A DNA stretch of 13,509 nucleotides from Methanomassiliicoccaceae archaeon UBA113 (GTDB lineage: Archaea > Thermoplasmatota > Thermoplasmata > Methanomassiliicoccales > Methanomethylophilaceae), in NCBI GenBank assembly GCA_002506175.1, contig DAXB01000079.1, positions 1-13,509 on the forward strand, read 5' to 3'. A program made the translations under genes and the position numbers. Positions 1 to 5,992 of this stretch are shown one piece after another; the stretch's first letter is position 1; each line of letters begins with the position of its first letter. The notes beneath the pieces are model-generated. The model was not told where the DNA came from, made no database searches, and saw only the letters and a program-made list of their open reading frames with translations.

Positions 1-310
1 CAGTCTCCCCTTCGAGGTCCAGGGAGCATCCGGATCCGTCACAGTCACACTGAAGCCCGCACCCCGCGGAGTTTCTCTCGCTGTCGGTGACGTTGCAAAG
101 AGCCTTCTGACTCTTGCCGGTGTCCAGGACTCTTGGGGTTTCGCTAGAGGAAACACCAAGACAAAGGTCAACTACGCGATGGCTACCTTCGAGGCACTCA
201 AGATGACCTCCCGCATGAGGGTCACAGACGCACAGGTCAAGGACCTGAACATCGTCTCCGGACCTACGGGAATCAGCTTCGCTGAGAACGAGCAGACAGA
301 GGAGGAGTGA
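1..310 (+). CDS. rpsE: 30S ribosomal protein uS5 (Rps5p), C-terminal part; 5' end outside window
   Basis: The frame opens at base 2 and reads about 102 residues to TGA at 308-310. The visible part is the uS5 C-terminal domain: the stretch LKPAPRG, then VAKSLLTLAG, then the family-typical GNTKTKVNYA followed by FEALK. uS5 sits on the solvent side of the small subunit near the decoding region and takes part in fidelity and mRNA unwinding. The N-terminal double-stranded-RNA-binding-like domain lies upstream of base 1. The acidic tail (ENEQTEEE) is encoded by GAG-rich DNA that doubles as the Shine-Dalgarno sequence of uL30. The position directly before uL30, uL15 and secY is the standard archaeal spc operon order, which makes the call secure. 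Confidence 0.97.
   Translation, partial: SLPFEVQGASGSVTVTLKPAPRGVSLAVGDVAKSLLTLAGVQDSWGFARGNTKTKVNYAMATFEALKMTSRMRVTDAQVKDLNIVSGPTGISFAENEQTEEE
301..305 (+). promoter_or_regulatory. Shine-Dalgarno of uL30, inside the end of rpsE
   Basis: GGAGG lies 7 nt before the ATG at 313 and only 1 nt before an in-frame GTG at 307. The spacing therefore supports ATG 313 as the uL30 start. The site is embedded in the last codons of rpsE, which implies coupled translation. Confidence 0.7.
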
Positions 311-312
311 AG

Positions 313-777
313 ATGACATACGCTGTTATTCGTGTACGTGGAAAGCCCGATGTCAACTACAACATCGAGTTCACCATGGGACTCCTCGGACTGACCAGGG
401 TCAACCACTGCGTTCTCGTCCCCGAGAACGACTCGACCAAGGGAATGCTCCAGGTAGTCAAGGACTACTGTACCTGGGGAGAGGTCGATGAGGCAACACT
501 CGCCGCACTCATCCGTGCAAACGGAAAGATCGCAGGCGATGACGCCCTCACCGACGACTACCTCAAGGAGAAATCCGAGTTCGCATCCATCGACGAGATG
601 GCAAAGGCGATCATTGAGAACAACTACAAGATGAAGGACGTCGAGGGAGTCAAACCCGTACTCCGCCTCCACCCCCCTGTCAAGGGATACGAGGGTAACA
701 AGCGCTCATTCCAGAACGGAGGAGCACTCGGATACAGGGGAGCCAAGATCAACGACCTCATCAACAGGATGATCTGA
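313..777 (+). CDS. rpmD: 50S ribosomal protein uL30 (archaeal Rpl30p)
   Basis: The product is a 154-residue large-subunit protein. It begins MTYAVIRVRG, the beta strand that opens the uL30 ferredoxin-like fold, followed by the conserved LGLTRVNHCVLVP. This is the long archaeal/eukaryal form (about 150 residues against about 60 in bacteria), with the C-terminal extension containing LRLHPPVKGYEG and a basic KRSF segment. An in-frame GTG at 307 would add two residues (MK), but the Shine-Dalgarno spacing favours ATG 313. It starts 2 nt after the rpsE stop, and its own TGA at 775-777 overlaps the Shine-Dalgarno of uL15, so the genes are almost certainly co-transcribed and translationally coupled. 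There is nothing unusual in the sequence. Confidence 0.97.
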   Translation: MTYAVIRVRGKPDVNYNIEFTMGLLGLTRVNHCVLVPENDSTKGMLQVVKDYCTWGEVDEATLAALIRANGKIAGDDALTDDYLKEKSEFASIDEMAKAIIENNYKMKDVEGVKPVLRLHPPVKGYEGNKRSFQNGGALGYRGAKINDLINRMI

Positions 778-787
778 GGTGTGAAAC

Positions 788-1210
788 ATGCCAAGCAGAA
801 CCAAGAAATTCAGAGGATACAGGACACACGGACGCGGAAAGAAATCCGGACGTGGAGCAGGTATCATCGGTGGACACGGTATGGCCGGATACGGCAAGAC
901 CGGAAAAATCGGAATGCTGAAAAACAACAGGGACTACTTCGGACGCCACGGATTCAAGAGACCCCAGTGCACAGTCGAGGCAAACCGCACGATCAACGTC
1001 GCGGAACTCAACGAGTGCATTGAGACCTTCGTCACGATGGGATTCGCTACCAAAGAGGGAGACGCCTACAAGCTCGACCTCACAGAGGCAGGAATCGACA
1101 AGCTCCTTGGAAACGGAAACATCGATGTCGCAGTCAATGTGACAGTCGCATCCGTGTCCGAGAAGGCCCGTGAGAAGATCGAGGCAGCCGGCGGATCTAT
1201 CGTCGAGTAA
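788..1210 (+). CDS. rplO: 50S ribosomal protein uL15 (archaeal Rpl15p)
   Basis: The product is a 140-residue large-subunit protein. The N-terminus is the glycine- and arginine-rich extension that threads into 23S rRNA (residues about 2-45, with GYRTHGRGKKSGRG and GGHGMAGYGKTGK). The globular domain follows, and residues 115-140 form a beta/alpha end with SEKAREKIEAAGGSIVE, the usual uL15 C-terminus. GAGGTG at 775-780 is a good Shine-Dalgarno 7 nt ahead of the ATG and overlaps the uL30 stop codon. It is the only gene in the window that ends in TAA. It sits between uL30 and secY as in archaeal spc operons. Confidence 0.97.
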   Translation: MPSRTKKFRGYRTHGRGKKSGRGAGIIGGHGMAGYGKTGKIGMLKNNRDYFGRHGFKRPQCTVEANRTINVAELNECIETFVTMGFATKEGDAYKLDLTEAGIDKLLGNGNIDVAVNVTVASVSEKAREKIEAAGGSIVE

Positions 1211-1232
1211 ACGTATCGGGAAGGTAGAAGAG

Positions 1233-2765
1233 ATGGAAGAAACACAGAGTCTGCTGTACAAGATTAAACCCTTGTCCGACAGGCTACCCTCCGTCAAGAG
1301 GCCTGAAGGCCACGTGCACTTCAGGACCAAAATGATGTGGGTCGTCGTAATATTGGTACTCTATTTCGTCATGACGAATGTGTACCTGTATGGCTTAGAC
1401 AGAGAGTCGATGCTAGACCTCTTTGCACAGTACAGAACAATCATGGCAGGAGCTTCCGGATCGCTACTGCAACTCGGTATCGGACCGATTGTTACAGCTT
1501 CGATTATAATGCAGCTGTTCGTCGGAGCAAAAATCATTAAACTGGACCTCACGAAACGCGATGACAAGGCATGCTACCAGTCAGTCCTCAAACTGCTGGT
1601 CATCGTCATGATCGTCTTCGAAGCAATCCCCCAGGTCATGGGTTACCTCAACCCCTCCGACGGACTCTCGTCCGCTATCGGAGGAGGTTGGGCCAGGGCC
1701 TTGCTGGTGCTTCAGCTGTTCGTGGGATCCTACATCATCTTCATGATGGATGAGGTGGTGTCCAAGTGGGGTATCGGAAGCGGAATCTCACTGTTCATCG
1801 CCGCAGGAGTGGCGCAGCAGTTGTTCACAGGAACGTTCAACTGGGAAATGGTGGAAATGGGTTCCACCACGGTCCCAGGAGGAACCATCCCGAGGGCACT
1901 CTACTATGCGTTCAACCTGTCGCCGGCAGAGATGGCTGGCGGTGGATACGAGTCCATATTCCTGGGTTCGCCCAACCCCGTCATCGCCCTGATCGGAACA
2001 CTCGTCATCTTCTTCATCGTGGCATACCTGGAGTCGACACGTATCGAGCTCCCGCTGTCTCACGGAAATGCAAGAGGAGCACGCGGACGTTACCCGATCA
2101 AACTGCTGTACGCAAGCAACATCCCCGTCATCTTGATGTCTGCTCTGCTCGCAATCGTGAGCATGGTGGCGTTGTTGCTCTACACCAACCCCACACTCAG
2201 CAGCATCCCGTTGATCGGAGGCAACAGCTGTATCGGATACTTCGATACCTCATCAGGTTCGACCGCTGCAGCCGGTGGACTCGCTTGGTACCTCTCGGCA
2301 CCGAGCGGACTCACGGATTGGCTTATGCCTATCCTCGACCCGACCAACTACGGAGACGGAATCCATGGAACCATACAGCATCTGGCCCGTGTAGCCATCT
2401 ACTTCACAGTGATGGTCATGGGATCTATCCTCTTCGCTAAGTTCTGGGTGGAGACAACCAACCTCGGCCCCGAGGCAGTCGCCAACCAGATCCAGAAGAG
2501 CGGAATGCAGATGCCCGGTTTCCGCCGTGACCCGCGTGTCCTGAAACGTGTGCTCGAGAGGTACATCCCCACGATCACAATCATGTCAGGAGCAATCGTC
2601 GGGGCACTGGCAGCATTCGCAGATATGGTAGGAACAACCGGAAACGCAAGCGGAACTGGAGTTCTGCTTACCGTCGGAATCCTGATCCACTTCTACGAGG
2701 CTATGGGTCGTGAGCAGATGATGGAGATGAACCCCATGATGAGGGGATTCTTCGGTGGAGAGTGA
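1233..2765 (+). CDS. secY: Preprotein translocase pore subunit SecY (Sec61 alpha)
   Basis: The product has 510 residues and forms the protein-conducting channel of the cytoplasmic membrane together with SecE and Sec61-beta. Ten hydrophobic segments are visible, the first at about 34-53. The plug region is around residues 57-68. The TM2 lead-in at about 73-98 reads GASGSLLQLGIGPIVTAS and is followed by IIMQLF. The basic cytosolic loop between TM6 and TM7 (about 268-290) ends in RYPIKLLY, and the TM8-TM9 loop (about 415-433) contains KSGMQMPGFRRDP; both bind ribosomes in this family. The frame is open back to 1170, but the uL15 overlap and the GAAGGT-like site 7 nt upstream favour ATG 1233. It is longer than many archaeal SecY proteins because of an extra external segment at about 320-380. 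The C-tail is methionine-rich. Confidence 0.97.
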   Translation: MEETQSLLYKIKPLSDRLPSVKRPEGHVHFRTKMMWVVVILVLYFVMTNVYLYGLDRESMLDLFAQYRTIMAGASGSLLQLGIGPIVTASIIMQLFVGAKIIKLDLTKRDDKACYQSVLKLLVIVMIVFEAIPQVMGYLNPSDGLSSAIGGGWARALLVLQLFVGSYIIFMMDEVVSKWGIGSGISLFIAAGVAQQLFTGTFNWEMVEMGSTTVPGGTIPRALYYAFNLSPAEMAGGGYESIFLGSPNPVIALIGTLVIFFIVAYLESTRIELPLSHGNARGARGRYPIKLLYASNIPVILMSALLAIVSMVALLLYTNPTLSSIPLIGGNSCIGYFDTSSGSTAAAGGLAWYLSAPSGLTDWLMPILDPTNYGDGIHGTIQHLARVAIYFTVMVMGSILFAKFWVETTNLGPEAVANQIQKSGMQMPGFRRDPRVLKRVLERYIPTITIMSGAIVGALAAFADMVGTTGNASGTGVLLTVGILIHFYEAMGREQMMEMNPMMRGFFGGE

Positions 2766-2771
2766 AGATAA

Positions 2772-3539
2772 ATGGCAAATCCAGGCAGTCCAGAAGCTAT
2801 GATGAACAACAAGTCGCAGCAACCAATGATGTCGAACAAGACCATGATCGGAATGCTATTCGTCATGATCATCATGTTCGCCGTTGCCGGATTCAGGCAG
2901 CAGATTGGAGGCGCACTGGATTTCATCTTCCAAGCCATAGCGTTCGATGGAAAGTATCCTGTGCTGACACTCGTGATCGCTGGTACCATCATGATCACAA
3001 TGGGTACCGTCATCAGGAGTTTCATGCAGAACCCCATCGAGATGGCAAGGACTCAGCAGATTCAGAGCGATTTCCAGAAGGAGATGCGCCAGGCCAGGAT
3101 CGAGAACAACCTGTTCAAGATGAAGAAGCTGCAGGAGATGCAGCCCCAGGTCACCGCTATGCAGATGAAGAACAGCGAGCAGATGATGAAGGTCATGCCT
3201 ATCAGTATGATCTTCGTCATACCCATCTACGCATGGGTATGGTACTTCCTGTTCACAGGCACGGTTGACCCGGTCACAGGATTGATCACCGAACCCGGTA
3301 AGTACTTCAACATGGAGAACGAAATCTTCGCAAATTGGGGATACGTCCATGTTCAGATGCCCTGGTGTGCTATCGACCTGAACGGAATGATGTTCATGAA
3401 CTTCCCCGTTTGGATCTTCATTTACACAATGATAAGTTTGCCCATCGGACAGATTGAGAACAGATTGATCAGGCTCTACTTCCTCAAGAAGGAGCTCAGA
3501 AAGCTTGACCTTGAAGCTAAGAGAGCTGAGATCGAATGA
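2772..3539 (+). CDS. DUF106 / EMC3-TMCO1-like membrane protein insertase (archaeal YidC-like, Oxa1 superfamily)
   Basis: The product has 255 residues. Hydrophobic segments lie at about 24-40, 63-82, 142-161 and 208-226, with a long charged cytosolic helical region between the second and third (about 84-140) and a basic C-terminal helix (about 230-255). This layout, with three core membrane helices and a cytosolic coiled coil, is the archaeal DUF106 family, homologous to YidC, EMC3, GET1 and TMCO1, which insert membrane proteins alongside the Sec pore. Its position immediately after secY supports that role. Methionine is strikingly frequent (28 of 255), including many in the cytosolic helices. 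A GGAGAGTGA-type ribosome site overlaps the secY stop, and the last codon overlaps the cmk start (ATGA). The family is clear; the exact substrates are unknown. Confidence 0.9.
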   Translation: MANPGSPEAMMNNKSQQPMMSNKTMIGMLFVMIIMFAVAGFRQQIGGALDFIFQAIAFDGKYPVLTLVIAGTIMITMGTVIRSFMQNPIEMARTQQIQSDFQKEMRQARIENNLFKMKKLQEMQPQVTAMQMKNSEQMMKVMPISMIFVIPIYAWVWYFLFTGTVDPVTGLITEPGKYFNMENEIFANWGYVHVQMPWCAIDLNGMMFMNFPVWIFIYTMISLPIGQIENRLIRLYFLKKELRKLDLEAKRAEIE

Positions 3540-4069
3540 GAATAACCATAAGCGGTCCTCCCGGATCCGGGAAGACGACCGCCTGCAGCAAACTGTCGGA
3601 AACACTCGGACTCGAAGCAGTCGTCTTCGGGAAGATATTCCGTCAGCTTGCTGCAGAAAAAAACCTTACTTTGGGTGAGCTCGGCGATATCGCCGAGAAA
3701 GACCCTTCTATCGACAAGATGATCGATTCGAGGATTCTCGAGATAGCCAAGGCGAACGAGAACATAATCCTAGAGTCGAGATTGTCTGCATACATGTGCG
3801 CCCGTAATGACATCCCTGCACTGAAGATCTACATCGATGCAAGTCCCGAGGTCCGTATGTCTAGGATCGGAGTCCGCGAGGGCGAGAGTGTTGAAGAGGC
3901 ATGCGCCAAGACTATCGAGCGTCAAAAGTCCGAGGCCAAGAGGTACAAGATGTACTACGACATCGATATCGAGGACAGGTCGGTTTACGATCTTGTAATC
4001 AATACCGATAATCTCGATCCCGACCAGGTGCTTGCCAAGATTCTCGAGGCTGTCGGGGAATCGAATTGA
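3536..4069 (+). CDS. cmk: Cytidylate kinase, archaeal type
   Basis: The product is a 177-residue nucleoside monophosphate kinase that phosphorylates CMP or dCMP with ATP, in pyrimidine salvage and RNA-turnover recycling in the cytosol. The N-terminus is a P-loop (residues 7-14, GPPGSGKT). A nucleotide-binding region follows with FGKIFRQLA at about 31-39, then the strand and arginine segment IILESRLSAYM, and a lid-like region at about 115-140 with RIGVREGESVEEA. The length and the short lid match the archaeal Cmk2 family rather than the larger bacterial enzyme. The ATG overlaps the preceding stop by ATGA, so translation is probably coupled. The order secY, DUF106, cmk, cbf5 is a recurring archaeal arrangement and backs the assignment. 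Confidence 0.93.
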   Translation: MRITISGPPGSGKTTACSKLSETLGLEAVVFGKIFRQLAAEKNLTLGELGDIAEKDPSIDKMIDSRILEIAKANENIILESRLSAYMCARNDIPALKIYIDASPEVRMSRIGVREGESVEEACAKTIERQKSEAKRYKMYYDIDIEDRSVYDLVINTDNLDPDQVLAKILEAVGESN

Positions 4070-5064
4070 TTGTCAAAGACCCGAACGCCATCCCAGATAA
4101 GTGGGGAAAGAAACCATCCGACCGTTCCGTCGGCGAATTGCTGAAGGGCGGAGTCATAATTCTCGATAAGCCTTCAGGACCCACATCCCATCAGGCGACT
4201 GCGTGGGTCAGGGATGCGCTGAAGGCGGACAAAGTCGGCCATGGGGGAACATTGGATCCTTACGTCAGCGGAGTCCTGCCTGTTACGCTCGGAAAGGCAA
4301 CCCGCCTCACGGATATCGTTCTGTCTTCGGACAAGGAGTATATCTGTCTCATGAGGCTTCACGGGGACCGTCCAGAGAAAAGAATCAGAGAAGTGTTTTC
4401 AAAATTCTGCGGGAAGATTTACCAGCTGCCTCCGGTGAGGTCATCCATCAAGCGCCAGCTCAGGATCAGGACTATCAAGGCCCTGGAAATCCTGGACATA
4501 AAAGGACGCGACATCCTGTTCAGGATGGAATGCGATGCCGGAACGTACGCAAGGACGCTGTGCGTGGATATAGGGGACGTGTTGGGCTGCGGAGCAAATA
4601 TGGTGGAGCTAAGGCGTACACGTTCCGGAAAGATGACGGAATCACGTGCCGTGCCGCTTCATGATATCAAGGACGCATACGTGTTCTGGCAACAGAACGG
4701 CCGCGACAGCTGGCTGAGGGGAATGATACTTCCGATGGAGGTTCTTGTACAGCCTTTGCCTAAGGTCGTGGTCAAAGCTACGGCGGTGGATGCCGTATGC
4801 CACGGAGCCGATCTGAACGTCAACGGTATCCATATGCTAGATGAGGAAATCCGCAAGAATGCGCTTGTCGCTATGATGACGGCAAGAGGCGAGCTTATTG
4901 CCATCGGAAGGATGGCAATGTCGACGTCCAAGGTGATGAGTGCATCACAGGGTAAAGCTGTAGACACTGAGCGTGTTTTCATGGATGAGGGGCGCTATCC
5001 TCGTATGTGGCGTTATTCCACGGACTTAGATGAACTGAAGGGCGAGCCTGTTTTTCCCGAATGA
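4066..5064 (+). CDS. cbf5: tRNA/rRNA pseudouridine synthase Cbf5 (TruB family, H/ACA RNP catalytic subunit)
   Basis: The product has 332 residues. It converts uridine to pseudouridine in rRNA as the catalytic subunit of H/ACA guide RNPs (with L7Ae, Nop10 and Gar1), and can act on tRNA U55. The catalytic domain begins near residue 29 (GVIILDKPSGPTSHQ). The catalytic loop GHGGTLDP holds the nucleophile Asp64. Further TruB-family segments are LPPVRSSIKR (121-130) and CDAGTYARTLC (156-166). A C-terminal PUA domain (about 232-310) has the ATAVDAVCHGADL and ARGELIAIGRM strands. The start is a TTG at 4066 overlapping the cmk stop (TTGA); the first in-frame ATG comes far inside the conserved domain, so the TTG is preferred although its ribosome site is weak. 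Confidence 0.94.
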   Translation: MIVKDPNAIPDKWGKKPSDRSVGELLKGGVIILDKPSGPTSHQATAWVRDALKADKVGHGGTLDPYVSGVLPVTLGKATRLTDIVLSSDKEYICLMRLHGDRPEKRIREVFSKFCGKIYQLPPVRSSIKRQLRIRTIKALEILDIKGRDILFRMECDAGTYARTLCVDIGDVLGCGANMVELRRTRSGKMTESRAVPLHDIKDAYVFWQQNGRDSWLRGMILPMEVLVQPLPKVVVKATAVDAVCHGADLNVNGIHMLDEEIRKNALVAMMTARGELIAIGRMAMSTSKVMSASQGKAVDTERVFMDEGRYPRMWRYSTDLDELKGEPVFPE

Positions 5065-5070
5065 TTATAA
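5065..5070 (+). promoter_or_regulatory. Candidate TATA box for the 112-aa gene
   Basis: TTATAA lies directly after the cbf5 stop, centred about 33 nt before the ATG at 5101. That would place the transcription start only a few bases upstream of the gene. No Shine-Dalgarno is visible, so the gene may have its own nearly leaderless transcript besides read-through from the spc operon. Confidence 0.4.
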
Positions 5071-5100
5071 CAGACAGTATCCATCGCGATACCAGATAAC

Positions 5101-5439
5101 ATGTCGTTTTTCGAGAAGCGGACCGCAGTGTTCGGTCCGGAGGATGTCAGGGTAGGAGATTTCGATCCCACAGCGGACGGCCTTTACCGTAATGTCGTGA
5201 CGATCCCGCTCGATGTCAAACCCAAACACGTAGTGTATGTTAAGGCGAAATCAGACAATCCGTTCGATATCGTGATCGCAAGGGACAACGGCTCTGCCGT
5301 GGTTCATAAGGAAGGCAATAAGGATATCCAGCTGGGCCCATTCCCTACGGAGAAAGCAGCCAGTATGGGGGTAATCCTGGGAGTTTTCCGCGGGGACAAA
5401 GCCACGGTCAATCTGGAAGTATGGATGGAGAAGAAATGA
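5101..5439 (+). CDS. Conserved-looking hypothetical protein, 112 aa, not recognised
   Basis: I do not recognise this family. The product is soluble with no signal peptide or membrane helix. Alternating hydrophobic stretches (VVTIPLDV at 32-39, HVVYVKAKS at 43-51, FDIVIARDNGSAVVHK at 55-70, SMGVILGVFRG at 88-98, ATVNLEVWME at 101-110) suggest a small all-beta sandwich. Codon use matches the neighbouring housekeeping genes, it starts 36 nt after cbf5 on the same strand, and a strong terminator follows 1 nt after its stop, so it behaves like a real gene at the end of the spc-type operon. That context hints at a translation or RNA link but does not prove one. The start at 5101 is supported by an upstream TATA box and the lack of a nearer alternative. 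Confidence 0.8.
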   Translation: MSFFEKRTAVFGPEDVRVGDFDPTADGLYRNVVTIPLDVKPKHVVYVKAKSDNPFDIVIARDNGSAVVHKEGNKDIQLGPFPTEKAASMGVILGVFRGDKATVNLEVWMEKK

Positions 5440-5440
5440 A

Positions 5441-5466
5441 ACGAGGGGATTCCCCCTCGTTTTTTT
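5441..5466 (+). terminator. Hairpin plus T-tract terminator
   Basis: An 8-bp stem ACGAGGGG / CCCCTCGT with a 4-nt ATTC loop is followed at once by a run of T. Flanking A/T pairs can extend the stem. It looks like a bacterial intrinsic terminator and closes the + strand operon one base after a stop codon. Read from the other strand the stem is followed only by TTTC, so it would be weaker for the converging gene. Confidence 0.8.
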
Positions 5467-5469
5467 GTT

Positions 5470-5913
5470 TCAAAAACCAGGGTTGTTAAACTTCTGGTTG
5501 AGCTGTCCCGGTGAGTCGAGAGAGCGTATGATGGGCATGAAGACCTGTCCAGATGACATTCCGGGAGTCTTGTTCAGTCCGATTATCTCCGGTTCGTGGT
5601 AGTTCGTAATAACTACCTGATACCTCTGTCTGTCGCCTTCGATCTCGACGACGGGGATCTCGAGCGGTTTGAGGATATCGAGGGTGGCGTCTGCAAGGGT
5701 CTGAATATCCTCGGGAGAGACGTCATCCGAGAGTCTGATGAAGAACGTGTGCTCCAATGTCTGAGGATTGAAGAGATACTCAACCTCGGAGACGGAGATG
5801 ATCTCCTTGAACTTTTTACCCTTATCATCATCCTGGGCGAGTTCGAGCATCTTCTCTTTCCAGGTTGTCGGGATGTCGATATAAATCGCTTCTTTTCCGA
5901 GAATCTTCCACAT
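5470..5913 (-). CDS. Hypothetical protein, 147 aa, not recognised
   Basis: I do not recognise this family. The product is soluble and acidic to neutral, with no signal peptide or membrane helix. Residues 1-20 (MWKILGKEAIYIDIP then TTWKE) look like an opening strand and helix. The middle (about 38-110) alternates strands and helices in an alpha/beta pattern: HTFFIRLSDDVSPEDIQTLA, then LDILKPLEIPVVEIEGDR and YQVVITNYHEPEIIG. The C-terminus is low in structure and asparagine/glutamine-rich. It is divergent from trpS with 79 bp between starts, and a TATA-like GTATATAG sits 28 nt before its ATG with no Shine-Dalgarno, which suggests a leaderless mRNA. It converges on the 112-aa gene with 30 bp between stops. 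Codon use is like its neighbours, so it is very probably a real gene. Confidence 0.8.
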   Translation of the reverse strand: MWKILGKEAIYIDIPTTWKEKMLELAQDDDKGKKFKEIISVSEVEYLFNPQTLEHTFFIRLSDDVSPEDIQTLADATLDILKPLEIPVVEIEGDRQRYQVVITNYHEPEIIGLNKTPGMSSGQVFMPIIRSLDSPGQLNQKFNNPGF

Positions 5914-5936
5914 GATTCGGTGATGGTATCGGCTGT

Positions 5937-5944
5937 CTATATAC
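5937..5944 (-). promoter_or_regulatory. TATA box for the 147-aa gene
   Basis: On the - strand this reads GTATATAG, centred about 28 nt ahead of the ATG at 5913. That is the usual archaeal TATA-to-start distance, so transcription should begin at or next to the start codon. Confidence 0.55.
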
Positions 5945-5958
5945 TTACGCTCGCGCGA

Positions 5959-5970
5959 TTATATTATAAT
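5959..5970 (+). promoter_or_regulatory. trpS: TATA box for trpS-pheS
   Basis: TTATATTATAAT is centred about 27-28 nt ahead of the ATG at 5993. This predicts transcription starting at that ATG. It argues against the in-frame TTG at 5981, which would lie upstream of the transcript. Confidence 0.6.
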
Positions 5971-5992
5971 AGGGTATGCGTTGCGGAGAATC

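Noticed and set aside
172..672. A 166-codon open frame on the - strand across rpsE/uL30
   Set aside because: It lies over two certain ribosomal-protein genes, has no recognisable motif, and long antisense frames are expected here because the core genes avoid TTA, CTA and TCA codons.
1766..2440. A 224-codon + strand frame inside secY
   Set aside because: It is very rich in Arg and His with no domain, as expected from an out-of-frame reading of secY.
2856..3605. A 249-codon - strand frame over the insertase gene
   Set aside because: It is rich in His, Leu, Asp and Glu, the typical composition of an antisense shadow, and the sense gene is a clear family member with the expected neighbours.
5981..5992. 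TTG start adding four residues to TrpRS
   Set aside because: The TATA box is 27-28 nt before ATG 5993, so the TTG should lie upstream of the transcript start.
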